Below are positions 36,229-46,031 of a stretch of 64,000 bases of DNA, one piece after another. Under the pieces are notes generated by a model, which was not told where the DNA came from, did no database searches, and was given only the letters and a program-made list of their open reading frames with translations. Numbering within the stretch: position 1 is the first letter of the stretch; each line of letters starts with the position of its first letter. The translations under genes and the position numbers were made by a program. Source of the DNA: an uncultured Lachnospiraceae bacterium (GTDB lineage Bacteria > Bacillota > Clostridia > Lachnospirales > Lachnospiraceae); assembly GCA_934320895.1 (NCBI GenBank), contig CAKRFY010000005.1, positions 1 through 64,000 on the forward strand, given 5' to 3'.

Positions 36229-37200
36229 ATGAGACATAATGATGAAATGAAGATTGAGAGCTATCGGAATAGGGAAATGAGAAGCAGAAGACGCAGAGAG
36301 CGTGAACTTAGAAAGACAAGGATGATACTTATAAATGCTGCTATTGCACTTGTGGTTATACTTGTTGTATTTATTGCTGCAATTATAAAATTAAACGGAA
36401 AAGGTAATTCAAATATAAAAAATTATTCTGATAAAAATATAAGCCAAAAGAGCAAAACAAATGAAAATTCAAAAAATAAAGCAAAAAAGGATTCAGCTGA
36501 AAAGAAAAAGCCTGTTGCTACACCGACTGCGGTTCCTGCAAATGATGATTCAACTGGAAATGGAACCAAGAAGTGGATAAGAACAGATCTTGATAAGGAT
36601 AAACCTATGATAGCACTATCATTTGATGATGGTCCTTATACACCTGTTACAGGAAAAATATTAAAAGTATTGAAAAAATATGATGCGAGAGCTACATTTT
36701 TTGTTGTTGGAAACAGAGTAAATACTTACAGTAAAGTGCTTAAAGAATCTTATGATATGGGAAATCAGATAGCAAGTCACACATATGATCATGAAGATCT
36801 TAGCAAGATGACAAAGAAGCAGATTTCAGCAGAGATGACTAAAACAAACAAAGCATTACAGTCAGTCATAGGGTGTCATGCTTCGCTTATAAGACCGCCT
36901 TATGGAAATATAAGTGATGTTATGAGAAAAAACATAAAGATTCCAATGATATACTGGAGTATAGATACTGATGACTGGAAGTGGAGAAATGCCAAAAAGG
37001 TTTTAGCAGAATGTCAAAATGTAAAAGATGGTGACATAATCCTTATGCATGATCTTTATTCAAGTACGGCTTTGGCAGTGAAAAAGCTGGTGCCACGTCT
37101 TCAGAAGAAGGGATATCAGCTCGTGACAATAGATGAAATGTTTTATTATAAAGGAATTAAGGCAGAAGCTGGCAAGGTATATGCAAGTGGAAGAAAATAG
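36229..37200 (+). CDS. Polysaccharide deacetylase (NodB domain), membrane-anchored
   Basis: The 323-residue protein has a basic N terminus, one membrane helix (about 33-53), a Lys/Ser/Pro-rich linker and a C-terminal NodB domain from about residue 125. Carbohydrate esterase 4 motifs are visible: SFDDGPYTP with the catalytic Asp and metal Asp, SHTYDHEDL with the two metal His, RPPYGN, and LMHDLY with the catalytic His. It probably removes acetyl groups from peptidoglycan sugars outside the cell. The ATG at 36229 follows GGAGG with wide spacing; a GTG at 36211 overlaps the site. Confidence 0.92.
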   Translation: MRHNDEMKIESYRNREMRSRRRRERELRKTRMILINAAIALVVILVVFIAAIIKLNGKGNSNIKNYSDKNISQKSKTNENSKNKAKKDSAEKKKPVATPTAVPANDDSTGNGTKKWIRTDLDKDKPMIALSFDDGPYTPVTGKILKVLKKYDARATFFVVGNRVNTYSKVLKESYDMGNQIASHTYDHEDLSKMTKKQISAEMTKTNKALQSVIGCHASLIRPPYGNISDVMRKNIKIPMIYWSIDTDDWKWRNAKKVLAECQNVKDGDIILMHDLYSSTALAVKKLVPRLQKKGYQLVTIDEMFYYKGIKAEAGKVYASGRK

Positions 37201-37248
37201 AAAATACTACTGTCAGTTCTGAAAAACTCTATATGGAAACAAAAAAGT

Positions 37249-37278
37249 TTGCAATCATGTTGTACTCTATGTTATAAT
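37249..37278 (+). promoter_or_regulatory. Promoter of secDF
   Basis: TTGCAA (37249-37254) and TATAAT (37273-37278) are 18 bases apart, 78 bases before the start codon. Confidence 0.7.
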
Positions 37279-37355
37279 GTAATTTAGCGTGGCTTATTAT
37301 ACGGTAAACCGCCAAAATCATGTTATAAGTATTAAGTTAAAGGAGAAAAAACAGC

Positions 37356-39581
37356 ATGAAGGACAGGAAAAAAGGATTATTGCATTTGTTCATAATAATT
37401 GCAGTGATCGGACTCTGTGCTTATACAACATTAGTTGGTATCACTAGTGCACATAAGGGCAGTGCCAAAAACATTAAACTTGGTTTGGACTTAGCTGGTG
37501 GTGTAAGTATTACTTATGAGGCTACTAAGGGCAATCCAACGGCAACAGAGATGAAAGATACCATTCAGATGATGCAGCAGCGTGCTGAAGTTTATAGTAC
37601 AGAATCTTCAGTAGTACAGGTTGGGGAAAATCGTATTGAGATTGATATACCTGGTGTTGCGAATGCAGACGAAGTGCTTAAATCACTTGGTAAAGAGGGT
37701 TCGCTTGACTTTGTAGCACAGGATGATATGTCATTTGACAAGAATAATAATCCTAAATATACAAAGACAGTATGTACAGGTAAACATATTAAAAAGGCTG
37801 AAGCAGGTACACAGCAGGATGAGGTTACAAAGAATAAAGAGTATGTTGTACAGCTTACATTTAATGCAAAGGGTACAAAATTATTTGCAGATGCGACAGC
37901 AGCCGCATATCCATCTAAGAAAAAGATCTATATAGTATATGATGGAAAAGTTCTTTCAGCACCAAATGTACAGGCTGAGATCAAAGATGGAAAAGCAGTT
38001 ATTTCAGGAAGCTTTGAAACATATGAGTCGGCAGAAGAACTTGCGTCAATGATCCGTATTGGAGCACTTCCTGTAGAACTTAAAGAAATTCAGTCACAGG
38101 TAGTAGGTGCACAGCTTGGTCAGGATGCTATTCAGACAAGTTTACTTGCTGGTGCGATCGGATTTGCACTTGTAGTTATATTTATGCTTATATTCTACAG
38201 ACTTCCGGGACTTGCAGCATCTATAGCACTTGTATTTTATCTTGTATTGATGCTTGTGGCACTCAATGGACTGAACATAACGCTGACACTTCCGGGTGTG
38301 GCTGGTATCATATTGAACATAGGTATGGCGGTAGATGCCAATGTTATCATATTTACACGTATTAAGGAGGAACTTGCGAAAGGTAAGTCAGTTCAGGCAA
38401 GTATTAAGCTTGGTTTTGAAAAAGCCCTCTCAGCTATCGTGGATGGTAATGTGACAACACTTATTGCAGCGTTCGTGCTTTATATAAAGGGTTCAGGAAC
38501 AATAAGAGGTTTTGCAACGACACTTGCACTTGGTATTATCCTCTCAATGTTTACAGCACTCTATGTTACAAAATATATTCTTAAAGCCATGTATTCACTT
38601 GGTGTTGATGATGTTAAATACTTTGGAGTTGAAAAACCAAGAAGACAGATTAAGTTTGTGCAGAACAGAGTTAAATTCTTTGCTATTTCAAGTGTGCTTA
38701 TTATTGCTTGTATAGTATGCCTTATAGTAAATAAAGCAACTTCAGGAAATATTTTAAACTATGGACTTGATTTCCTCGGTGGAACAACATATGATATTCC
38801 ATTTGGAAAAAATACTAAAATTGATGCAAGCCTTAAGAAGGAAGTTGAATCTATCTTTTCTAAGAACAGCAGTTCAAGTGATATCGTTATATCAGAAGTT
38901 GCAGGTTCAAATGAGCTTAATGTAAAGACTGTTGAGCTTACAGAAGAGCAGAGAGCAGCAGTTACATCTGAACTCGCAAAGAAGTACAGCATAAAAGAAA
39001 ACAGTATTCAGATACAGAGCATCAGTGCATCAGTGTCAGGAGAGATGAAGCGTGACGCTGTACTTGCGGTAGTCATAGCAGCAATCTGTATGCTTATCTA
39101 CATCTGGTTTAGATTTAAAGATATTGTATTTGCCGGAAGTGCAGTACTTGCATTGTTACATGATGTACTTGTAGTGCTTCTTGTATATGCAGCAGCAAGA
39201 ATATCAGTAGGTAACACATTTATTGCATGTATGCTTACAATAGTAGGTTACTCAATAAACGCAACAATCGTCATATTCGATCGTATTCGTGAGAATATTG
39301 GTGGACGTTCATCAATCAGCGAAGAGAGAATGACTGAGATCGTAAATGACAGTATAACTCAGACATTAACAAGAAGTATAAATACATCGCTTACAACATT
39401 CTTCATGGTATTCATGCTTGCAGTACTTGGAGTAGAATCAGTAAGAGAATTTGCTATACCACTTCTTGCTGGTATCATATGTGGAGCATATTCATCAGTA
39501 TGTATAACAGGAACTCTCTGGTATACGATCAAGAAAGCAATACATAATAAGACAGGAAAAGCTGTTAAGAAAGCTAAGTAA
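37356..39581 (+). CDS. secDF: Fused protein-export membrane protein SecDF
   Basis: SecDF uses the proton gradient to pull secreted proteins through SecYEG. The 741-residue protein joins SecD (about 1-430, GLDLAGGVSITYEA and GIILNIGMAVDANVIIFTRIKEEL) and SecF (about 445-741, NYGLDFLGGTTYDI and VGYSINATIVIFDRIREN). Twelve membrane helices are expected. The fused form is common in Firmicutes. The ATG follows AAAGGAGAAAA. Confidence 0.97.
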   Translation: MKDRKKGLLHLFIIIAVIGLCAYTTLVGITSAHKGSAKNIKLGLDLAGGVSITYEATKGNPTATEMKDTIQMMQQRAEVYSTESSVVQVGENRIEIDIPGVANADEVLKSLGKEGSLDFVAQDDMSFDKNNNPKYTKTVCTGKHIKKAEAGTQQDEVTKNKEYVVQLTFNAKGTKLFADATAAAYPSKKKIYIVYDGKVLSAPNVQAEIKDGKAVISGSFETYESAEELASMIRIGALPVELKEIQSQVVGAQLGQDAIQTSLLAGAIGFALVVIFMLIFYRLPGLAASIALVFYLVLMLVALNGLNITLTLPGVAGIILNIGMAVDANVIIFTRIKEELAKGKSVQASIKLGFEKALSAIVDGNVTTLIAAFVLYIKGSGTIRGFATTLALGIILSMFTALYVTKYILKAMYSLGVDDVKYFGVEKPRRQIKFVQNRVKFFAISSVLIIACIVCLIVNKATSGNILNYGLDFLGGTTYDIPFGKNTKIDASLKKEVESIFSKNSSSSDIVISEVAGSNELNVKTVELTEEQRAAVTSELAKKYSIKENSIQIQSISASVSGEMKRDAVLAVVIAAICMLIYIWFRFKDIVFAGSAVLALLHDVLVVLLVYAAARISVGNTFIACMLTIVGYSINATIVIFDRIRENIGGRSSISEERMTEIVNDSITQTLTRSINTSLTTFFMVFMLAVLGVESVREFAIPLLAGIICGAYSSVCITGTLWYTIKKAIHNKTGKAVKKAK

Positions 39582-39607
39582 GATTTTAGCAGCATTACAG
39601 ACATAAA

Positions 39608-39646
39608 AATAAGGAATGTCTCATATGGGACATTCCTTATTTTTTG
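39608..39646. terminator. Bidirectional terminator between secDF and prmA
   Basis: AATAAGGAATGTC (39608-39620) pairs with GACATTCCTTATT (39629-39641), with a T run to 39646 on the plus strand. Confidence 0.9.
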
Positions 39647-39676
39647 GTCTATTGGTGTTCGATATGTTAAACAGTA

Positions 39677-40714
39677 TCACTCACATCTGCAAACAAACGA
39701 AACCCACTCGCCTAGTGTATTGCGTTCAAGTATCTTAAATTTATTTTTAAGAAGTGCCTCTTCAACAAGTTCAGCTTTTTGGGCAAGTATTCCAGATGAT
39801 ATAAAAAGACCACCCGGTTTGATAAAATCGGCTATACAGTCTGAAAGAGGGATGATTACATCAGCGAGTATATTAGCAACTGCTATGTCAACAGGTGCTT
39901 TTAATTCATTGCGTACATTTTTGGTATCTTCAAGTATATTAAAATGTTTTGCAATTATACGGTTTTCTTCTATATTATTTAATTTCGCATTTTCAATCGT
40001 TGCCTCGACAGCATACGGGTCAATATCGAGACAGAAGGCTGATCTGGCACCACAGAGTAGTGAACAGATCGCAAGTATTCCACTTCCACAGCCTGCATCA
40101 AGAAGTGTAGTTTCAGGTGTGATATATTTTCGGAGTGATAAAAGACAGAGTTTTGTTGTCTCGTGAGTTCCGGTACCAAAAGCAGAGCCGGGGTCTATCT
40201 GCATGATTATGTCATTTTTAGAGACATCATCTGGGACTTCTTCCCATGTTGGTTTTATGATGATATCATCTGCCACCCTGAATGTTTTGAAATTGTCTTT
40301 CCATTTATCTTTCCACTGGCTGTCGTCCTCTATGGAATAGGTTATCTGTGGCATTTTAATATGTGTAAATTTTTTAATCTTTTTAATTTTCTTTTTAATT
40401 CTTTTAATAAGAATCTCAGGCTCTAATACTTCTCTTTTTTCGTCAATCATATTTTCATCTCTTATAGAAGAGCCGGTGCTGAAAAATTCTGTGTTTTCTT
40501 CACCGGGAACTTCGGTATAAAAAGTGAGAATGGAACTTCCATCATCTACTCCCATATCGGCAGGAATATCAGTGTACATCAGTTTTTCTTCTTTTTCGGT
40601 CAGTGGAACATGATCTTTTATCTCGTATCCTTCAATACCCATAGAACAGAGGAGATTTCCAATAATAGGGGCATCGTGTGTGGTTGTATGTAATTCATAT
40701 TTAAGCCAGTTCAT
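39677..40714 (-). CDS. prmA: Ribosomal protein L11 methyltransferase
   Basis: PrmA trimethylates ribosomal protein L11 with S-adenosylmethionine. The 345-residue protein has an N-terminal substrate-recognition domain and a Rossmann methyltransferase domain with PGSAFGTGTHETT, LLDAGCGSGILAI and VANILADVI. It is somewhat longer than the common length of about 310, with an acidic and Lys-rich insert near residues 80-130. The start is ATG 40714 (minus), behind AAAGGA, not the upstream in-frame ATG at 40768. Confidence 0.94.
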   Translation of the reverse strand: MNWLKYELHTTTHDAPIIGNLLCSMGIEGYEIKDHVPLTEKEEKLMYTDIPADMGVDDGSSILTFYTEVPGEENTEFFSTGSSIRDENMIDEKREVLEPEILIKRIKKKIKKIKKFTHIKMPQITYSIEDDSQWKDKWKDNFKTFRVADDIIIKPTWEEVPDDVSKNDIIMQIDPGSAFGTGTHETTKLCLLSLRKYITPETTLLDAGCGSGILAICSLLCGARSAFCLDIDPYAVEATIENAKLNNIEENRIIAKHFNILEDTKNVRNELKAPVDIAVANILADVIIPLSDCIADFIKPGGLFISSGILAQKAELVEEALLKNKFKILERNTLGEWVSFVCRCE

Positions 40715-40870
40715 AAATAGGGTCCTTTCGTTGTTTTTGTGATAATTTTGATAACATAATTGTAGCATAGGTTACCGCTTGCTCGCAAGTTGTTACTGTT
40801 TACAATGATATTTGCATATTGCAGTAAAATATGAAATAATAAAAAGAGGTAAAAAAACAGGAGATTTACA

Positions 40871-42610
40871 ATGAAACAATGGATGTATAAAAAGTGCAAT
40901 GCCGATACTGCGGCGGTTGCAAAAAGATATAATATTTCAGAGATATTTGCGAGAGTTCTTATAAACAGAGGACTTTATTCGTGGAAAGCGATGGACAATT
41001 ATCTTTTTCCGGATATGGAAAAGATGTATGCGCCTGAACTTATGAAGGATTTAATAAAAGCGGCAGAGATTTTGCTTGATGCTGTGAAACATCATATAAA
41101 GATAAGAGTGATAGGTGATTATGATGTTGATGGAGTTATGTCATCTTACATTCTTTTTAAAGGTATTGATATGCTTGGCGGTGATGTGACATGCCGTATT
41201 CCACATAGAGTAAGGGACGGCTATGGTATTCGTGACTATATGGTAGATGAGGCAGCAGATGAGGGTGTTGGGCTTATTATAACGTGTGACAATGGGATAT
41301 CGGCCGTAAGTGCGGCAGATAGGGCAAAAGAACTTGGAATCACATATATTCTTACAGACCACCATGAAGTTCCTGATAAAGATGGGGAGGAGATGATTCC
41401 TCATGCTGATGCGGTGGTAAACCCAAAACAGAAGGCATGTAGATATCCCTATGATATGCTTTGTGGTGCTGGGGTTGTATATAAGCTTATGAGTTATATT
41501 TTTGAAAAGAAGGGTGATAAATCCTATATAAGTGAACTTCTTCCATTTGCGGCTATTGCAACGGTGTGTGATGTTGTACCTCTTGCAGATGAGAACCGCA
41601 TTATTGTAAGTAATGGTCTTAAGATATTGAATGATACCATGCATCTAAAGAATATTGGTATGCGAAAAATGATAGAACTGCTTGAACTGTCTGAACATGT
41701 AAAGTCGGGGGCGCTTGGATTTCGTATAGGCCCGTGTATAAATGCAGCGGGAAGACTTGATGATGCAGCACTTGGCCTTAAGATGCTAATGACAAAAGAT
41801 GAAAATGAAGCGGTAGAACTTGTAAATAAACTTATAACTCTCAATGAAGAAAGGAAAGAACTTACGGAGCAGGCGACAAAAGAGGCTGTTGCACAGATAG
41901 AGGAGACAAAAGCACTTGAAAGACCGGTGCTTGTGATCTATCTTAAAGATTGTCACGAAAGTGTGGCTGGAATAGTAGCTGGGAGAATAAGGGAAAAATA
42001 TTACAGACCGGCATATATACTTACTGATGGAGAAAAGGGATTAAAAGGCTCAGGACGCTCAATTCCCGGATATCATATGCAGCAGGCTCTACAGAACTGT
42101 CAGGAATTACTTACGGAGTTTGGTGGCCATGCGCTTGCAGCGGGTTTTTCTCTTCCAAAAGAAAATCTTAGAAAATTTAGAGAGACCTTGAATGAGCAGT
42201 GCTCTCTTTCTGATGAGCAGTTAGTCGAAAAGGTGAGTTTTGATATGGAACTTGAATTGTCAAAGGCAACTAAAAATCTTGTAGAACAGCTCCATTATAT
42301 GGAACCATTTGGAGAGGCAAATGACAGTGCCGTATTTGCGAGAGGAAAACTTAAGATAAGATCAATGTATCTTTGCGGAAAGGAAAAACAGATAGCGAAA
42401 TTAAAACTTGAAGATGACGGGTTGCTTTATGAAGCTGTAGATTTTCATGCAGATAACTGCCTTTCTCGGGTTATAGAAGAAAAATATGGAGTAAACGAGT
42501 GGGAAGAAATGAAACAGGGAAAATACGGACAGCAGATAAGCATATTGTATCAGCCAGAGATAAATAACTGGAGTGGAAATGTACAGATGAAAATACTTGA
42601 TTGTATGTAA
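40871..42610 (+). CDS. recJ: Single-strand DNA exonuclease RecJ
   Basis: RecJ degrades single-stranded DNA 5' to 3' in repair and recombination. The 579-residue protein has the DHH motifs (VIGDYDVDGVMSS near residue 80, ITCDNGIS, LTDHHEVPD, PLADENRI) and the DHHA1 motif GSGRSIPGYHM with GGHALAAGFS. The OB-fold end is present, so it appears complete. The ATG follows ACAGGAGATT. Confidence 0.94.
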   Translation: MKQWMYKKCNADTAAVAKRYNISEIFARVLINRGLYSWKAMDNYLFPDMEKMYAPELMKDLIKAAEILLDAVKHHIKIRVIGDYDVDGVMSSYILFKGIDMLGGDVTCRIPHRVRDGYGIRDYMVDEAADEGVGLIITCDNGISAVSAADRAKELGITYILTDHHEVPDKDGEEMIPHADAVVNPKQKACRYPYDMLCGAGVVYKLMSYIFEKKGDKSYISELLPFAAIATVCDVVPLADENRIIVSNGLKILNDTMHLKNIGMRKMIELLELSEHVKSGALGFRIGPCINAAGRLDDAALGLKMLMTKDENEAVELVNKLITLNEERKELTEQATKEAVAQIEETKALERPVLVIYLKDCHESVAGIVAGRIREKYYRPAYILTDGEKGLKGSGRSIPGYHMQQALQNCQELLTEFGGHALAAGFSLPKENLRKFRETLNEQCSLSDEQLVEKVSFDMELELSKATKNLVEQLHYMEPFGEANDSAVFARGKLKIRSMYLCGKEKQIAKLKLEDDGLLYEAVDFHADNCLSRVIEEKYGVNEWEEMKQGKYGQQISILYQPEINNWSGNVQMKILDCM

Positions 42611-42627
42611 AAATATAAAAATACCGG

Positions 42628-42656
42628 TTGCCGATTAAAAATAACAATGCTATTAT
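42628..42656 (+). promoter_or_regulatory. Promoter of the Ser-rich protein gene
   Basis: TTGCCG (42628-42633) and TATTAT (42651-42656) are 17 bases apart, 36 bases before the start codon. Confidence 0.5.
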
Positions 42657-42692
42657 AAATGGTATAGAATAAAAAGTTACGGGGGTATAAAT

Positions 42693-43346
42693 ATGTCAGA
42701 TTTATCAGCATTATCAGCAATTTCAGGACTTAACGGATTAAATGAGAGAGATTCGTATTATCAATATCTTATAAATAATAATTCAACAAGCACAATGTTA
42801 AATGCATTGTCAGGTGATTCGGATGAAAGTGACAGCAGCAGTCTGTCAGGCGTGTCAAATCTTTTAAGCCAGGCATCAGGACTTACGGGGACAAATTCGT
42901 CATCATTAACAGGGTTATCATCATTGCTTGGAAATTCGTCAGGTGACAGTGATGGTTCGTCTCTTAGTGCTCTTACGAGCTTTTCTCAAATATTAAAGAC
43001 ATATCTTTCCTCAGAGCAGACGGAAGCTGCAAATATGGCTGAAAGTATGTCAGGTGTACTTGAGCAGGCAGATAACAATGGTGAGGATACAGGCTCTGTA
43101 ACATATAAAACAGTGCAGGAACTTTATAAATACTTTACAGAAAAGGCAAATGCAGAGGGAAAATCAAACATTGCGTCTGCATCGGGAGTATCAGGTACAG
43201 AAAATACATCAAAGACAGATAATACACAGAGTGCTGATACGCAACAGATAGCATCAGCAGCGGCAGAGTTTGACTTTGATAGTTTTGAAAGTGATATAGA
43301 TAGCAGCATAGAGTCATCTATGGCATCAACAGGAATTACAATGTAA
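42693..43346 (+). CDS. Uncharacterised Ser/Leu/Gly-rich protein
   Basis: I do not recognise this 217-residue protein. It starts MSDLSALSAISGLNGLNERD and repeats Ser-Ser-Leu-(Ser/Thr)-Gly units (SSSLSGVSNLLSQASGLTG; SSSLTGLSSLLGNSSGDSD), then a short helical region (TVQELYKYFTEKANAE) and an acidic tail. It has almost no Cys, Trp or Arg and no signal peptide. Low-complexity, Cys-free and leaderless composition resembles flagellar or type III-exported proteins, and flagellar genes begin 2 kb downstream, but that is only a guess. GGGGG precedes the ATG. Confidence 0.7.
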   Translation: MSDLSALSAISGLNGLNERDSYYQYLINNNSTSTMLNALSGDSDESDSSSLSGVSNLLSQASGLTGTNSSSLTGLSSLLGNSSGDSDGSSLSALTSFSQILKTYLSSEQTEAANMAESMSGVLEQADNNGEDTGSVTYKTVQELYKYFTEKANAEGKSNIASASGVSGTENTSKTDNTQSADTQQIASAAAEFDFDSFESDIDSSIESSMASTGITM

Positions 43347-43372
43347 TAACAGCTTTTATGTCAATTCTTGCA

Positions 43373-43849
43373 TTAAGTGATATTCATGTTCATAAAATCA
43401 TGGTGAAGTTTTATTCTAAATATAATATTTGCCAAAAATCTTGATAAGATGTATATGATAAGTATAAAACTGGGAATGATATTTTTGGGATAGGTAAAAA
43501 TATTGTCCTTGTTTATAGTAAACTGCCATACAAAAAGGAGCACTACAATAAGTATAAAATTATAGGATTCACAGCGGTACTTAATAAAAGAAAATTTATA
43601 TTTTTTGGCTGTTGGATAGAGCGTAAGGTTTGTAATATCATCGTCATATTTATGATCATTTTTGTCATTTATTGCAAAGCTGAGTCCGGCGGGAAAAACA
43701 ATACCTGCTAAAAGTATATATCCAGGGATTATGTTCATGGGGTATAAAGTTACTATAAGAAGTATAAAAACGATATATTTGGATGTTATAAGTCCAAGGT
43801 ATCTGCTTATGATACTTAATTCATGATTATTTTTTTTCTTATCTGACAT
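43373..43849 (-). CDS. Uncharacterised four-helix membrane protein
   Basis: The 158-residue protein has about four membrane helices in two pairs (23-45, 44-60, 95-112 and 122-142) around a charged loop with KNDHKYDDDITNL. No family is recognised. It converges on the Ser-rich gene with 26 bases between them and its ATG follows AAGGAGC on the minus strand. It may be an orphan inner-membrane protein. Confidence 0.65.
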   Translation of the reverse strand: MSDKKKNNHELSIISRYLGLITSKYIVFILLIVTLYPMNIIPGYILLAGIVFPAGLSFAINDKNDHKYDDDITNLTLYPTAKKYKFSFIKYRCESYNFILIVVLLFVWQFTINKDNIFTYPKNIIPSFILIIYILSRFLANIIFRIKLHHDFMNMNIT

Positions 43850-43953
43850 ATGATTGCTCCTTATTTTGAAAAAATATATATAAAGATTATAAACAGTATA
43901 GCAAATTTAGTCAAAAATGACAAAAATATTACATTTTATTTTAATATTAAAAA

Positions 43954-43982
43954 TTGACTTTTAAATTGAAAGAAAATAGTAT
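43954..43982 (+). promoter_or_regulatory. Promoter region of mbl
   Basis: TTGACT (43954-43959) and TAGTAT (43977-43982) are 17 bases apart; an overlapping TATAAT follows at 43982-43987. The position is about 100 bases before the start codon. Confidence 0.55.
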
Positions 43983-44086
43983 ATAATGGATTGGAATATG
44001 TAGAAATATGAAGAAAAATAAAAATAGTAATATAGTTGCTATTTTGCTACAACAAAGTTATAAATGTGTCGAAAGGAGAAACAGAG

Positions 44087-45082
44087 ATGGTAGGTAGCGA
44101 TATCGGAATAGATCTTGGTACAGCAAATGTACTTGTTTATATAAAGGGAAAAGGCGTTGTTTTAAGGGAGCCTTCAGTAGTGGCTTTTGACAGAGATACA
44201 AATAAAATTAAGGCTATAGGTGAGGATGCCAGATTAATGCTTGGCCGTACACCGGGAAATATAGTAGCAGTACGTCCTCTTCGTCAGGGCGTTATTTCTG
44301 ATTATACTGTTACAGAGAAAATGCTTAGATATTTTATTCAGAAATCATGCGGAAAGACCCGTTTTAGAAAGCCTCGCATCAGCGTATGTGTTCCTAGTGG
44401 AGTTACAGAGGTGGAAAAGAAAGCGGTTGAAGATGCTACCTATGAAGCTGGTGCAAGAGAAGTTGCTATCATCGAAGAACCTATAGCAGCAGCAATCGGT
44501 GCTGGAATCGACATTTCAAAACCATGTGGAAACATGATCGTAGATATAGGTGGAGGTACAGCTGATATAGCTGTCATTTCGCTTGGAGGAACAGTTGTAA
44601 GTACATCTATCAAAGTTGCTGGAGATAATTTTGATGATGCTATCGTAAGATATATGAGAAAAAATCATAATCTTCTTATCGGAGAGAGAACGGCAGAAGA
44701 AATTAAGATAAAGATCGGTTCTGCATATAAACGTCCGGAAGTTGAGACTATGGATGTCAGAGGAAGAAATCTTGTTACCGGTCTTCCAAAAACTATCACT
44801 GTTACATCTGATGAGACACTTGATGCACTCAAGGAGATTACTTCACAGATCGTTGAAGCAGTCCACAGTGTACTTGAGAAAACTCCACCAGAGCTTGCAG
44901 CGGATGTCTCTGACAGGGGTATTGTTCTGACTGGAGGCGGAAGTCTATTATATGGTCTTGAGGAACTTATAGAAGAGAAAACAGGTATTACCACAATGAC
45001 AGCAGAAGAGCCAATGACAGCAGTTGCTATCGGTACAGGTAAATTTGTTGAGTTTCTGAGTGGAAAACGTGATGATGACTAA
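44087..45082 (+). CDS. mbl: Rod-shape protein Mbl/MreB (actin homologue)
   Basis: MreB-family actins form membrane filaments that guide side-wall synthesis. The 331-residue protein has the phosphate and adenosine motifs GIDLGTANVLVY, VDIGGGTADIAVISLGG and VLTGGGSLLYGLEEL. Being followed by flagellar rod genes is the arrangement of B. subtilis mbl-flhO-flhP, which favours Mbl over MreB; no mreC or mreD is adjacent. The ATG at 44087 follows AAAGGAG. Confidence 0.93.
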   Translation: MVGSDIGIDLGTANVLVYIKGKGVVLREPSVVAFDRDTNKIKAIGEDARLMLGRTPGNIVAVRPLRQGVISDYTVTEKMLRYFIQKSCGKTRFRKPRISVCVPSGVTEVEKKAVEDATYEAGAREVAIIEEPIAAAIGAGIDISKPCGNMIVDIGGGTADIAVISLGGTVVSTSIKVAGDNFDDAIVRYMRKNHNLLIGERTAEEIKIKIGSAYKRPEVETMDVRGRNLVTGLPKTITVTSDETLDALKEITSQIVEAVHSVLEKTPPELAADVSDRGIVLTGGGSLLYGLEELIEEKTGITTMTAEEPMTAVAIGTGKFVEFLSGKRDDD

Positions 45083-45188
45083 ACAAATATATTGCTTTTG
45101 ACGATATATTTATATATTAGAAATATGCAGCTAAAGTACTGCATAAGCAGAAAATGTATTTTTTGTTCCTTTAGAAAGGGGATCGTAG

Positions 45189-45962
45189 ATGGTTAGAGGA
45201 TTATATACTGCCTACACGGGTATGGTAAATGAACAAAAGAGACTTGATATTATATCAAACAATCTTGCAAATTCCGCAACAGTAGGATATAAAGAAGAAA
45301 ATGTCACCAGCAGGTCATTTAAAGATTATATGATGACAAAGATAAAAGATGGTTCAGAAGCATTTGTGGATAGAGAGATAGGGGTATCAAATCCTGGTGT
45401 AAAGATAGGTGAGACTTATATGGACTGGAGTCAGGGGTCACTCAGGGAGACAGACAACACATATGATATGGCCATTCAGGGAGACGGATTCTTTGCGATA
45501 AAAGTTGTAGATGAAAAGGGTAATTCATCTATAAAGTATACAAGAAATGGTCAGTTTAGCATTACAAGTGATGGTTATGTGGTTGATGTAGATGGAAACA
45601 GACTTCAGGGGGCAAATGGTGATGTTCAGGTTCCGGTAGATGCCACAGATATAGCTATAAAGCTAAATGGTGCCGTATATGCGGATGGAACTCAGGTTGA
45701 TACTATCACGCTTACAGACTTTGATGATTATAATTATCTTGAACTATATGGAGATAATATGTACACTGCAGTTGACGGAGCTACGACAAAAGATAGTTCT
45801 GCGACTATTCTTCAGGGATTTACAGAACAGTCGAATGTAAATGTTATTGATGAGATGGTTTCAATGATAACTATTACACGTGCATATGAAGCAGGTCAGA
45901 AGATGATCCGTACACAGGACAGTTTGCTTGAACAGGCGGTTTCAAGTGTAGGTAAGGTATAA
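45189..45962 (+). CDS. flgF: Flagellar basal-body rod protein (FlgF/FlhO type)
   Basis: This is an axial structural protein of the flagellar rod, exported by the flagellar type III apparatus. The 257-residue product has the N-terminal signature GLYTAYTGMVNEQKRLDIISNNLANS and the C-terminal helix VIDEMVSMITITRAYEAGQKMI typical of the FlgF/FlgG family. Together with the following gene it forms the flhO-flhP pair of Firmicutes. The ATG follows AGAAAGGGGATCGT. Confidence 0.93.
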   Translation: MVRGLYTAYTGMVNEQKRLDIISNNLANSATVGYKEENVTSRSFKDYMMTKIKDGSEAFVDREIGVSNPGVKIGETYMDWSQGSLRETDNTYDMAIQGDGFFAIKVVDEKGNSSIKYTRNGQFSITSDGYVVDVDGNRLQGANGDVQVPVDATDIAIKLNGAVYADGTQVDTITLTDFDDYNYLELYGDNMYTAVDGATTKDSSATILQGFTEQSNVNVIDEMVSMITITRAYEAGQKMIRTQDSLLEQAVSSVGKV

Positions 45963-46031
45963 CTTAAACTATAGGATTGTTGGTTTATGTATAAATATTT
46001 TTTATACATATGACGGAAATGGAGAGTCAAT

